26,076 nt of DNA from an uncultured Oscillospiraceae bacterium (GCA_934232845.1 CAKQGD010000023.1:1-26076), one strand, 5' to 3'. Positions 6,396-14,098 are shown, counted from the first letter of the stretch. Numbers and translations are program-made. Notes: generated by a model not told the origin, from the sequence alone.

Positions 6396-8132
6396 TCAAA
6401 ATCGATCGCGTTTCGTATAATGCGTATGCAGAATCTCGTGTGCCTTGTGGCTGCCGGGCTTTTCGAAGAATTCATCATACACAACCTTGATCACCGGGTT
6501 CTCATGCGACTTGCGGATCGCCTTGGCGGCATCGTTGCGGTACAGAGCCGCAGCGCGCAGGCTCTTGAGATCGGTAAAGTTGCGGACATCCGCATGCTGG
6601 GTCGGCTGGCCGCCGCCGTTGATGCAGCCGCCGGGGCAGGCCATGATCTCGATGAAGTGATAGTTTTTCTCGCCGCTGCGAACGGACTCGAGTACCTTCT
6701 TCGCATTGGTAAGGCCGGAGGCAACCGCCACGTTAACGTTCAGGCCCGCGACGTTGTAGCTGGCTTCCTTGACGCCCTCCATGCCGCGGACATCGGTGAA
6801 ATCGAGGTTCTTCAGTTCTTCTCCGGTAAGAGTCTCGACCGCCGTGCGCAGAGCGGCCTCCATCACGCCGCCGGTCGCGCCGAAAATAACCGCGGCGCCG
6901 GTGCTGATGCCGAGCGGATTGTCGAATTCCTCGTCGGGCAGGTTGACAAAATCGATACCTGCAGTCTTGATCATGCGGCCCAGCTCACGCGTGGTGAGAA
7001 CGGCGTCGATATCGGGCAGACCTGTCGCGTCCTCGCCGTCGCGTCCCATCTCAAATTTCTTTGCGGTACAGGGCATGATGCCGACCACAAAGATCTTGGC
7101 GGGATCGATGCCCATCTTCTGCGCATAATAGGTCTTGACCGTTGCGCCGAGCATCTGCATCGGGGATTTGCAGGAAGAAAGATTGTCGAGAAAATCGGGA
7201 TAGTTATGCTCGCAGTACTTGATCCAGCCGGGCGAGCAGGAAGTGATCAGAGGCAGAGCGCCGCCGTTCTTGACGCGGTCGAGAAACTCGGTCGCTTCTT
7301 CCATGATTGTCAGGTCGGCAGCAAAATCGGTGTCAAACACCTTGTCGAAGCCCAGACGGCGCAGCGAAGCGGCGAGCTTGCCCTCAACGTCGGTGCCGAC
7401 AGGCAGGTCAAAGCACTCGCCGAGCGTCGCGCGGATCGCGGGTGCGGGCGCACTGACGACGATCTTGTCGGGATCCTGCAGAGCGGCCCAGACGCGGGCG
7501 GTATGATCGACCTCGCGCAGAGCGCCGGTCGGGCAGACATTGATGCACTGTCCGCAGCCCACGCAGGAAACGCTGCCCAGCGGGCGGTCAAACGCGGTGG
7601 CAATGTGGGTCGCGAAACCGCGTTCCGCAGCGCTGATGGCGCCCACGCCCTGCGTTGCGTTGCAGACGGCCACACAGCGGCGGCACAGCACGCACTTGTT
7701 GTTGTCACGGACAATATAAGCCGAAGAGGTATCCAAGTCGTACTGTGGCTTGATACCGCCGGCAAAAGCGTCCTCATCCACGCCGAGCTCGCGACAGAGC
7801 TGCTGCAGTTCGCAGTTTTCGCTGCGCACGCAGGAGAGGCACTTTTTCTCATGTGTCGAGAGGATCAGCTCGAGGTTTTTCTTTCTCGAGTAGAGAACCT
7901 TCTCGGTATTGGTCATGATCTCCATGCCTTCCTCGACGGGATAGACACAGGAGGCCACCATGCCGCGGGCGCCCTTTACCTCGACGAGGCAGATGCGGCA
8001 CGCGCCGATCTCGTTGATGTCCTTGAGCCAGCACAGCGACGGAATGCGAACGCCGACGGAATGCGCGGCTTCGAGAACGGTCAGGCCCTCTTCCACCTGA
8101 TAGGGGATGCCGTTGATCTTAATATTTACCAT
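6396..8132 (-). CDS. hydA: [FeFe] hydrogenase catalytic subunit HydA, 578 aa
   Basis: Catalytic subunit that makes or oxidises H2 at the H-cluster. Domains in order: an N-terminal [2Fe-2S] domain (C34, C45, C48, C62); a His-Cys3 [4Fe-4S] site (H94, C98, C101, C107); two [4Fe-4S] sites (C147-C157 and C190-C200); then the H-cluster domain with L1 TSCSPGW (297-303), L2 MPCTAKKFE (353-361), L3 MACPGGCINGGGQP (497-510); and a small-subunit-like tail ending near SHKAHEILH. L1 differs from the canonical TSCCPxW: the second cysteine is serine. Last gene of the operon, 14 nt after hydB, followed by a strong terminator. With HydB and HydC it should form the trimeric, probably electron-bifurcating NADH/ferredoxin enzyme known from Thermotoga and Ruminococcus. 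Maturases HydEFG are not in the window. Confidence 0.95.
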   Translation of the reverse strand: MVNIKINGIPYQVEEGLTVLEAAHSVGVRIPSLCWLKDINEIGACRICLVEVKGARGMVASCVYPVEEGMEIMTNTEKVLYSRKKNLELILSTHEKKCLSCVRSENCELQQLCRELGVDEDAFAGGIKPQYDLDTSSAYIVRDNNKCVLCRRCVAVCNATQGVGAISAAERGFATHIATAFDRPLGSVSCVGCGQCINVCPTGALREVDHTARVWAALQDPDKIVVSAPAPAIRATLGECFDLPVGTDVEGKLAASLRRLGFDKVFDTDFAADLTIMEEATEFLDRVKNGGALPLITSCSPGWIKYCEHNYPDFLDNLSSCKSPMQMLGATVKTYYAQKMGIDPAKIFVVGIMPCTAKKFEMGRDGEDATGLPDIDAVLTTRELGRMIKTAGIDFVNLPDEEFDNPLGISTGAAVIFGATGGVMEAALRTAVETLTGEELKNLDFTDVRGMEGVKEASYNVAGLNVNVAVASGLTNAKKVLESVRSGEKNYHFIEIMACPGGCINGGGQPTQHADVRNFTDLKSLRAAALYRNDAAKAIRKSHENPVIKVVYDEFFEKPGSHKAHEILHTHYTKRDRF

Positions 8133-8146
8133 GGTTTCCTTCCCCC

Positions 8147-9937
8147 TTACTTCTTAGAAATGGCGCCGAACTTACAGTTCTGCATACAGACGCCGCACTT
8201 GATGCACTTGTTGGGATCGATGGTATGCGCCGAGCGTACCGCGCCGCTGATCGCTCCAACCGGGCAGTTGCGTGCGCAGAGCGTACAGCCCTTGCACTTG
8301 GCGGGATCGATTTCATAATGCAGCAGCGCCTTGCAGACGCCGGCCGGGCACTTCTTGTCAACAATATGCGCAACATACTCGTCACGGAAATAGCGCAGTG
8401 TCGCAAGAACGGGGTTCGGTGCGGTCTGTCCGAGGCCGCAGAGCGATGTGGTTTTGATGTGAGTGGCAAGTTCTTCCAGCTCGTCAAGATCCTTCAGCTC
8501 GCCCTTGCCGGAGGTGATCTTCTCAAGAATCTCATACAGGCGGCGCGTACCGATACGGCAGGGCGTGCACTTGCCGCAGCTCTCGTCGATGGTGAATTCG
8601 AGGAAGAACTTGGCCATATCGACCATGCAGGTATCTTCGTCCATTACGATCATACCGCCGGAACCGACAATCGAGCCGATGGAAGCAAGGCTCTCGTAAT
8701 CGATCGGAATATCCATGTACTTGGCCGGAATACAGCCGCCGGAGGGGCCGCCGGTCTGAACGGCCTTAAACTTCTTGCCGTTCGGTACGCCGCCGCCGAT
8801 ATCCTCGATGATCTCGCGCAGCGTCGTGCCCATCGGAATTTCGACAAGGCCGGTGTTGGTAATCTTGCCGCCGAGAGCGAACACCTTGGTGCCCTTGGAC
8901 TTTTCGGTGCCCATGGAGGCAAACCATCCCGAGCCCTTGAGAAGAATCTGGGCAATATTCGCATAGGTTTCGACGTTGTTCAGAAGTGTGGGCTTATCGA
9001 ACAGGCCCTTGTTTGCCGGGAACGGAGGACGCGGACGCGGCTCGCCGCGCTTGCCCTCGATGGAGCGCATGAGCGCGGTCTCTTCGCCGCAGACAAACGC
9101 GCCGGCACCGAGACGAAGCTCGAGGTTAAAGGCAAAGCCGGTGCCGAGAATGTTGTCGCCCAGCAATCCGTATTCTTTGGACTGATCGATGGCAATCTGC
9201 AGGCGCTTGACCGCGATCGGATATTCCGCGCGGACATAAATGTAACCCTGATGCGCGCCGATTGCGTAACCGGCAATGGTCATCGCCTCGAGCACCGCAT
9301 GCGGATCTCCTTCAAGCACGGAACGGTCCATAAACGCGCCGGGGTCGCCTTCGTCGGCGTTGCAGCAGACATATTTCTCATCGCCCACGGCCTTCGCGGT
9401 AAACTCCCACTTGAGTCCCGTGGGGAAGCCCGCGCCGCCGCGGCCGCGCAGACCGGACGCCTTAACCTCGTCGATCACCTGCTGGGGGGTCATCTCGGTC
9501 AGAACCTTCGTCAGCGCCATGTAGCCGTCGCGGGCGATGTATTCATCGATGCTTTCGGGGTTGATCACGCCGCAGTTGCGCAGCGCGACACGGACCTGAC
9601 TGCCGTAGAACTTGGTTTGATCCAAAGACTTGACCGTGTTGCCGTCCGAAACCGTCTCGTGGTACAAAAGGCGCTTGACAATGCGTCCCTTGACAAGATG
9701 CTCTTCCACAATTTCCGCGACATCGGAAACCTGTACCTTGCTGTAGAACGCACCCTCGGGGTAGACAATCATGATCGGGCCAAATGCGCAGAGACCGAAA
9801 CAGCCGGTCTGCACCGTCTGAACTTCGTTTTCCAGCCCGTGTTCTTTAATCTGGCGGTTCAGCTCCTCAAGAATCTCCGGAGAGTGGGAGGAGGTACAGC
9901 CCGTTCCTCCGCACACCAGTACATGTGCTCTAACCAT
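8147..9937 (-). CDS. hydB: Hydrogenase flavoprotein subunit HydB (NuoF-like), 596 aa
   Basis: NADH-binding FMN subunit that exchanges electrons between NAD(H), ferredoxin and HydA. An N-terminal thioredoxin-like [2Fe-2S] domain has C9, C14, C46 and C50. The NuoF core shows GLRGRGGAGFPTGLKW (FMN/NADH), YVCCNADEGDPGAF, then an SLBB segment and the [4Fe-4S] motif ESCGKCTPCRIGTRR with SLCGLGQTAPNPV. A C-terminal 2x[4Fe-4S] ferredoxin domain follows (CKGCTLCARNCP and CIKCGVCMQNC). The extra N- and C-terminal domains, absent from respiratory NuoF, match HydB/HndC of trimeric bifurcating hydrogenases. It lies 26 nt downstream of the small ferredoxin gene and 14 nt upstream of hydA, so the genes are surely co-transcribed. 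Confidence 0.95.
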   Translation of the reverse strand: MVRAHVLVCGGTGCTSSHSPEILEELNRQIKEHGLENEVQTVQTGCFGLCAFGPIMIVYPEGAFYSKVQVSDVAEIVEEHLVKGRIVKRLLYHETVSDGNTVKSLDQTKFYGSQVRVALRNCGVINPESIDEYIARDGYMALTKVLTEMTPQQVIDEVKASGLRGRGGAGFPTGLKWEFTAKAVGDEKYVCCNADEGDPGAFMDRSVLEGDPHAVLEAMTIAGYAIGAHQGYIYVRAEYPIAVKRLQIAIDQSKEYGLLGDNILGTGFAFNLELRLGAGAFVCGEETALMRSIEGKRGEPRPRPPFPANKGLFDKPTLLNNVETYANIAQILLKGSGWFASMGTEKSKGTKVFALGGKITNTGLVEIPMGTTLREIIEDIGGGVPNGKKFKAVQTGGPSGGCIPAKYMDIPIDYESLASIGSIVGSGGMIVMDEDTCMVDMAKFFLEFTIDESCGKCTPCRIGTRRLYEILEKITSGKGELKDLDELEELATHIKTTSLCGLGQTAPNPVLATLRYFRDEYVAHIVDKKCPAGVCKALLHYEIDPAKCKGCTLCARNCPVGAISGAVRSAHTIDPNKCIKCGVCMQNCKFGAISKK

Positions 9938-9963
9938 TCGTTTATCCGCCCTTTCTTACAATT

Positions 9964-10326
9964 TTATTCGTTCGCGCCGATCGTGTACTCCGTCACGACC
10001 TGATGATTGACGATATGGCTTGCGACGACCTTTCTTGCCTTTTCGGCATCCATTTTGACATAAGTCGTCTTCGTGTCGCCCTCGTACACTTCTACGACCG
10101 GCTCAAGCCGGCAGATACCGATGCAGCCCGTCTGGGTGACCATCACATCAGAAAGCTTGCGCTTGGCAACCTCTTCCGTCAGCGCCTCAAGAACGGGGCG
10201 GGCTCCGGCCGCGATGCCGCAGGTCGCCATACCGACGACAATGCGCACCGACTTGGTGTCATCGCGGAGATTGACGCTGCCCTGCATCTTTTCGCGAATG
10301 GCCTTCAGTTCTTCGATCGAGATCAT
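9964..10326 (-). CDS. Thioredoxin-like (2Fe-2S) ferredoxin-domain protein, 120 aa
   Basis: Related to the C-terminal half of NuoE/HydC and to the N-terminal domain of HydB. The thioredoxin-like [2Fe-2S] fold is recognised from VGMATCGIAAGA (C36) and TQTGCIGICRLEPVVEV (C68, C72). Only three of the usual four ligand cysteines are visible: the first pair keeps one Cys followed by GIAAGA. This pattern is one I associate with this family in hydrogenase operons, so it may be genuine rather than damage. It starts within a 4-nt ATGA overlap with the preceding GHKL gene and directly precedes hydB. Probable role: accessory electron carrier or assembly partner of HydB; not proven. Confidence 0.85.
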   Translation of the reverse strand: MISIEELKAIREKMQGSVNLRDDTKSVRIVVGMATCGIAAGARPVLEALTEEVAKRKLSDVMVTQTGCIGICRLEPVVEVYEGDTKTTYVKMDAEKARKVVASHIVNHQVVTEYTIGANE

Positions 10327-10877
10327 GCTTCATTACCCCCATTGATTTCATTTGTGTTTTGTCGGATATATTCGCGAATCCAGCACACAACGTCCGGTTC
10401 GCAGAGCGCGACGCCGTCCAATATGCGGCGCAGCTCGCGCGTATCCATAATAAATTCTTTGCCGTCAAAAGTATACCGGTAAATAAAGTCTTTGTCCGGA
10501 TTACACTGGATCAGCGTCGAAATTGTAGAAGCGACGTCGCCGAGCGGCATCCGGTCGATATGAGAGCGCTGAAAAATCGCCGTTGTTTCGGTTCCCTCTC
10601 CCACCTTGGAACGGATTGCAAAACTGCCTCCGGCAGCCTCCGCCGCCTCTTTGAACAGCGGAATACCCAGCCCGACTCTGCGGGTGGTGCGCGTTGTGGT
10701 AAACGGATCGCAGACGCTTTTGAGAAGCTCCTCGCTCATGCCGCAGCCGTTGTCGCGCACCGAGACTGTCAGAGTATCGGCATTGGTATTCTCCGTCACC
10801 GAGACGGTGATCAGAGACGCTCCCGCACGGACGGAGTTTTCCGCGATGTCCAGAATGTTGAGTGAAATTTCCTTCAT
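10323..10877 (-). CDS. GHKL-type ATPase (HATPase_c) of the hydrogenase operon, 184 aa
   Basis: A stand-alone histidine-kinase-type ATP-binding domain. N-box: LDIAENSVRAGA; G1: VRDNGCGMSEE; G2: RRVGLGIPLFKEAAEAAGG; final GEGTETTAIF. There is no phospho-accepting His domain and no sensor or membrane segment. A C-terminal extension of about 70 residues (from HIDRMPLGD on) is not a standard kinase part. The start ATG at 10877 has GGGAGGAG upstream and overlaps the PHP gene by ATGA. It may act as a protein kinase, as an ATP-dependent switch or as an accessory ATPase in hydrogenase regulation. The closest general family is the ATP-binding region of ATPase-like proteins encoded next to Clostridia hydrogenases; the biochemical function is unknown to me. 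Confidence 0.85.
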   Translation of the reverse strand: MKEISLNILDIAENSVRAGASLITVSVTENTNADTLTVSVRDNGCGMSEELLKSVCDPFTTTRTTRRVGLGIPLFKEAAEAAGGSFAIRSKVGEGTETTAIFQRSHIDRMPLGDVASTISTLIQCNPDKDFIYRYTFDGKEFIMDTRELRRILDGVALCEPDVVCWIREYIRQNTNEINGGNEA

Positions 10878-11608
10878 CGGGCTCCTCCCTTCGTTTCCTC
10901 GGAAATCCAATGCACCAGAGCCGCCGGGTCTGCGCGCAAAAGCTCTAACTCGTTGGGCAGCAGACCGATCGGTCCCAAATCATGCGCATCGGAGTTTCGC
11001 AGAAAGCGAACACCCGCAAGTTCCGGATGTTCTCTGACAAGAGCCGCCGTGTCGCACTGGGGCGTCACCTCGCATACCGAAAAATTCATGGAAGGATCGA
11101 TATAACCCAGCGATGCAAGAAGCGAATAGGATTCTTTATCAATATGCGCCGGAAACGCCGCCCCCCCATAGGAACGGCAGAGCGCCTGCACATCGTCCGC
11201 TCCGATAGAAGTGGCCGTGATCAGCAGAGCATCCTCTTCGCCGGTAATTTCGTCGTCTGCATTCAAAAAAAGCTGACGGCCGAATACTTCCGGTTTGTTT
11301 CGGACGAAAAGCCGCTTCGGACGAACGGCCTCTCTCTCAAAGCGCTCGGCTTCGTCCACGGTTGAAAAAAGACACACAACATGCGCTTCCTCCGAGGTGG
11401 TGAGTTCCATTCCCGGAACCACCGCAAGCCCCGCCCGCGCTCCGGCCTCTATCGCCGCACGGCAGTTGCCGCAGGTGTTATGATCGGTCACTGCGATTAA
11501 ATCCAAGCCCGCAAGCAGCGCCATATTGACGATATTGTTGGGCGTCATACGTTCTTCTCCGCAGGGAGAGAGCGCCGTATGAAGATGAAGATCACAGCGG
11601 ACCGTCAT
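10874..11608 (-). CDS. PHP-domain phosphoesterase, 244 aa
   Basis: A metal-dependent phosphoesterase of the polymerase and histidinol phosphatase (PHP) superfamily. Metal-site motifs are present in order: DLHLHTALSPC (H8, H10), TDHNTCGN (D42, H43), the Glu of GMELTTSEEAH, PAHID and NSDAHDLG. This looks like a complete trinuclear site, so activity is expected. The substrate is unknown; PHP proteins remove phosphate from small molecules, nucleotides or, for some, phosphotyrosine. It overlaps the genes on both sides by 4 nt (ATGA), showing translational coupling. Its position between a DRTGG protein and a GHKL ATPase suggests it reverses or hydrolyses something made or bound by them, but that is inference. 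Confidence 0.9.
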   Translation of the reverse strand: MTVRCDLHLHTALSPCGEERMTPNNIVNMALLAGLDLIAVTDHNTCGNCRAAIEAGARAGLAVVPGMELTTSEEAHVVCLFSTVDEAERFEREAVRPKRLFVRNKPEVFGRQLFLNADDEITGEEDALLITATSIGADDVQALCRSYGGAAFPAHIDKESYSLLASLGYIDPSMNFSVCEVTPQCDTAALVREHPELAGVRFLRNSDAHDLGPIGLLPNELELLRADPAALVHWISEETKGGAR

Positions 11609-11943
11609 GTCGGCAGACCCAAAAGCGCATAAATTCTGCCGGCCAGCTCAAACGCCGGCTTGGGGCTCGTCAGAAGCGCCACTCCTTCTTCCTCGGCTTT
11701 CGCAAGAAGCTCGGAATCCGGCTGTACACCCTCTGCAAAAAGAACGGCCCTGATTTCCGCAAGTACGGCAACCGCCAGAACATTTTTGTTCGACATGATC
11801 GTCACCCAGACGCTTTCGGAGGGAGCCCGTCCCATTACCCAACTGAGCAGATCGCCGCAATAGCCGTTTTTTATCTCGGCGTCGGCTCCCGCCTGTGTCA
11901 GCAGGGAAAGCTCCATCTCCGATGCAAGTTCACGAATCGTCAT
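11605..11943 (-). CDS. DRTGG-type domain protein 2, 112 aa
   Basis: A small soluble alpha/beta protein of the DRTGG type, the regulatory domain also found in some phosphotransacetylases and CBS-DRTGG pyrophosphatases. Visible pattern: MTIRELASEMELSLLT, then a conserved YCGDLLSWVMG, VTIMSNKNVLAVAVLAEIRAVLFAEG and VALLTSPKPAFELAGRIYALLG. It is a distant paralogue of the protein encoded at 13705-14076. The start ATG at 11943 follows AGGAGG and overlaps the H-cluster protein gene by 14 nt. It overlaps the PHP gene by 4 nt. Role in the hydrogenase operon unknown; ligand binding (perhaps nucleotide) is a guess from the family. Confidence 0.85.
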   Translation of the reverse strand: MTIRELASEMELSLLTQAGADAEIKNGYCGDLLSWVMGRAPSESVWVTIMSNKNVLAVAVLAEIRAVLFAEGVQPDSELLAKAEEEGVALLTSPKPAFELAGRIYALLGLPT

Positions 11944-13255
11944 GCGCTTCCTCCTCTTCAGCGGAATTTCCCTCCGCATGGGCGTCAGTCAGAAGCTGTC
12001 CGAGTTCTCTCTTCAAAACGAAAAGACAATCGGTACGCTTGGCCCGTCCGCAGACGATATCCTCCGCCAAGGTGCGGCAGGTGGGCGCGCCGCACGCGCC
12101 GCAGTCCAATCCGGGAAATTCCTCCGTCAAAGCTTCGATTCGGCTGATTTTTTCCATCGCGTCGGTCACCTCGGGCGCAAGCTTCAGAACGGAGCTGTAT
12201 TCCAGCGTATCGTTCCAGTCGAGCCGGCCCTCAAAGCGGTAGTCGTCATTCATCCAGTTGTGAGAAAACGGAAGGTACTTGCGCACCCGCTGAATCCTTG
12301 CCTTAGTCACAAAGGGATTTTCCACGGAAAACGCACCGCCGACACAGCCGCCCGTACAGGCATTGAGCTCGACGAAGGTCAGGTTTGTCAGCTTGTCGTC
12401 TTCCAGCTCTTCGAGAATTTGGATAACGTTGTCGATGCCGTCCGCGGCGAGGTATTTTTCCTTGAGAAGCGCGGCGGATTCTCCCCCGCTGGTTGCCCAG
12501 CCGATTCCCAGTACGCCGGATTGAGCGATCTGCTGAATCGAGTCAAGCGCGTTCATTTCCTTGAGAAGAGGCATGTAAATGTCTTTCATCGCAAGAACAT
12601 GATCCACGTCGCTCTTTTTCAGTCCGATCGGTTCTTTGACGTCCGTCACCTTGGCGGGACAGGGCGAAATGAAAAAGATGCCGATTTTTTCCGAGGGAAG
12701 TCCCGTTTTTTTCATCGCGTCCTCCCGCGCCATGGAAGCGGCCAGATGCACCGGAGAAACCACGGGCAGCACATGGCTGCAAAGCTGCGGAAATCGGACA
12801 CGGATCAGACGGACCACCGCGGGACACGCGGAACTGATTACAGGAGTTTTCAGTTTTTTCTCTTTCAGCAGACGGCGGGTATAGTCTGAGATAATCTCAG
12901 CGGCGCGCGCTACCTCAAACACCTCGTCGAAGCCCATGCGCAGCAGCCCGTTGAGGACATAATCCACATCCTCAAGATTGTTGAACTGTCCGTAAAGACT
13001 CGGCGCCGGAAGAGCGATTTTATATGTATATCGATCCCGGCATTCCTCAAAATGATCGACAACAGCCTGTTTGGCATGGTGAGGACAGACAAGAATACAT
13101 TGTCCGCAGTCGATACATTTTTCAGGTAAAATCTTCGCTTTGCCGTTTCGGACGCGGATCGCCTCCGTCGGGCAATGGCGGATACAGGTTGTGCAGCCTT
13201 TGCACTTGGTAATATCCAGCGTGACCGCATGAGAAATCACGCGCTGCGGTTTCAT
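11930..13255 (-). CDS. Second [FeFe]-hydrogenase-like H-cluster protein (HydS-like, no PAS), 441 aa
   Basis: A putative sensory or accessory H-cluster protein. Two N-terminal [4Fe-4S] ferredoxin sites (C18-C28, C47-C57); the H-cluster domain with L1 SSACPAVV (C144), L2 ISPCPAK (C199), L3 NACTGGCVGG (C300, C304); then a C-terminal Fe-S domain DCGACGAPTC with a distal Cys (C385, C388, C393, C410). All four cysteines expected to hold the H-cluster are kept, but the residue matching the proton-relay cysteine is Ala143 and the L2/L3 surroundings are relaxed. This is the pattern of sensory HydS-type proteins. Unlike classical HydS it has no PAS domain; it ends in an acidic tail. The start is fixed by AAGGAGGG. 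Its place among ATPase, PHP and DRTGG genes suggests an H2- or redox-sensing role. Confidence 0.88.
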   Translation of the reverse strand: MKPQRVISHAVTLDITKCKGCTTCIRHCPTEAIRVRNGKAKILPEKCIDCGQCILVCPHHAKQAVVDHFEECRDRYTYKIALPAPSLYGQFNNLEDVDYVLNGLLRMGFDEVFEVARAAEIISDYTRRLLKEKKLKTPVISSACPAVVRLIRVRFPQLCSHVLPVVSPVHLAASMAREDAMKKTGLPSEKIGIFFISPCPAKVTDVKEPIGLKKSDVDHVLAMKDIYMPLLKEMNALDSIQQIAQSGVLGIGWATSGGESAALLKEKYLAADGIDNVIQILEELEDDKLTNLTFVELNACTGGCVGGAFSVENPFVTKARIQRVRKYLPFSHNWMNDDYRFEGRLDWNDTLEYSSVLKLAPEVTDAMEKISRIEALTEEFPGLDCGACGAPTCRTLAEDIVCGRAKRTDCLFVLKRELGQLLTDAHAEGNSAEEEEAHDDS

Positions 13256-13283
13256 GCTGAAATCCCTCCTTACAAAAGACGGA

Positions 13284-13727
13284 TCATTTTTTGATTTTTA
13301 CGGTCATGGTCAGGGTGGTTCCCACACCGACGATCGTATCAATTCGCATAGAATCAGTATATTTCTTTATATTGGGCAGCCCCATGCCCGCCCCAAAACC
13401 GAGGGAACGAACGGAATCCGGCGCGGTAGAATATCCTTCCTGCATGGCTCTCTCCACATCCGGAATGCCGGGACCCGTGTCCCGCAGAACCATCGTGATC
13501 TCTTCGGGCGTGATCTCTACGTCTATTACGCCGCCGTTGGCGTGAATGACCATATTGATCTCACCCTCGTACATCGCAACGGAAACTTTCCGCACCGCTT
13601 CCGGCGGCACTCCGAGCTGCTTTAAAATTTTTTTCACATTGCTCGAAGCTTCTCCTGCCGCCGTAAAGTTGTTGTCTTCCACAACGTAATGGAGCGTCAG
13701 CGTATTATTCGTCAGCGGTTCCATCAT
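13284..13727 (-). CDS. RsbW/SpoIIAB-like GHKL serine kinase (anti-sigma type), 147 aa
   Basis: An ATP-binding protein of the anti-sigma-factor kinase type. An N-terminal beta strand (LTLHYVVEDNNFTAAGEAS), N-box region VAMYEGEINMVIHANGG, G1 RDTGPGIPD, G2 GFGAGMGLPNIKKYTDSM, and the closing GVGTTLTMTVKIKK. Length and order match RsbW/SpoIIAB/RsbT. No SpoIIAA-like STAS substrate and no sigma factor are encoded nearby, so the usual partner-switching target is missing from the operon. The start at 13727 has AGAGGAA upstream and lies 23 nt inside the preceding DRTGG gene. A similar gene accompanies trimeric hydrogenases in other Clostridia; whether it phosphorylates a protein there is not known to me. 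Confidence 0.9.
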   Translation of the reverse strand: MMEPLTNNTLTLHYVVEDNNFTAAGEASSNVKKILKQLGVPPEAVRKVSVAMYEGEINMVIHANGGVIDVEITPEEITMVLRDTGPGIPDVERAMQEGYSTAPDSVRSLGFGAGMGLPNIKKYTDSMRIDTIVGVGTTLTMTVKIKK

Positions 13728-14076
13728 GGTTCGGTTCCTCTCTGTTCAGGCCGCCCGCATACAGCTTACCGCAGGCTTCAAACATACGGTCAGCCGTACA
13801 GAGGACAATTATTCCCCGCTCTTTTGCGAGCGAGACAAGGGATTCATCCGGCTTTTTCCCCCGGACAAACACTAAACACCGGACGTCCAGCATATCCGCC
13901 GTGCGAACAACCTGGGGATTTACAAGACCTGTCAGCAGCACGTCCTTATTGTGCGATGTGGCAAGCACGTCGCTCATCATGTCGCTGCCGCAGGCTGTTT
14001 GAAGTTCCGGATCGAGAAGATCTTCTCCCGTTACAAGCTGCGCGTGAAGAATCTTCATAATCTGCGATACTTTCAT
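13705..14076 (-). CDS. DRTGG-type domain protein 1, 123 aa
   Basis: A soluble alpha/beta protein of the DRTGG type: MKVSQIMKILHAQLVTGED, then the conserved ACGSDMMSDVLA, LLTGLVNPQVVRTADMLDV, RCLVFVRGKKP and GIIVLCTADRMFEACGKLY. The literal DRTGG tetrad is not kept; the family assignment rests on the overall pattern (GSDMMSDVL, TGL-NPQVVRTA-MLD). It is paralogous to the gene at 11605-11943. The start ATG at 14076 has a GGGGG purine tract upstream; in-frame upstream Met codons lie inside hydC. Second gene of the operon; it overlaps the RsbW-like gene by 23 nt. Function in hydrogenase biology unknown. Confidence 0.87.
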   Translation of the reverse strand: MKVSQIMKILHAQLVTGEDLLDPELQTACGSDMMSDVLATSHNKDVLLTGLVNPQVVRTADMLDVRCLVFVRGKKPDESLVSLAKERGIIVLCTADRMFEACGKLYAGGLNREEPNHDGTADE

Positions 14077-14098
14077 ATTTTTTCCCCCGGGCTCAGCC

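Noticed and set aside
6207..8318. 703-codon open frame on the plus strand opposite hydA
   Set aside because: Mirror frame of a well-conserved gene; composition is low in normal patterning, no ribosome binding site, and it crosses the hydrogenase terminator.
8225..10003. 592-codon plus-strand frame opposite hydB
   Set aside because: Antisense shadow of hydB produced by codon bias; no motif and no promoter.
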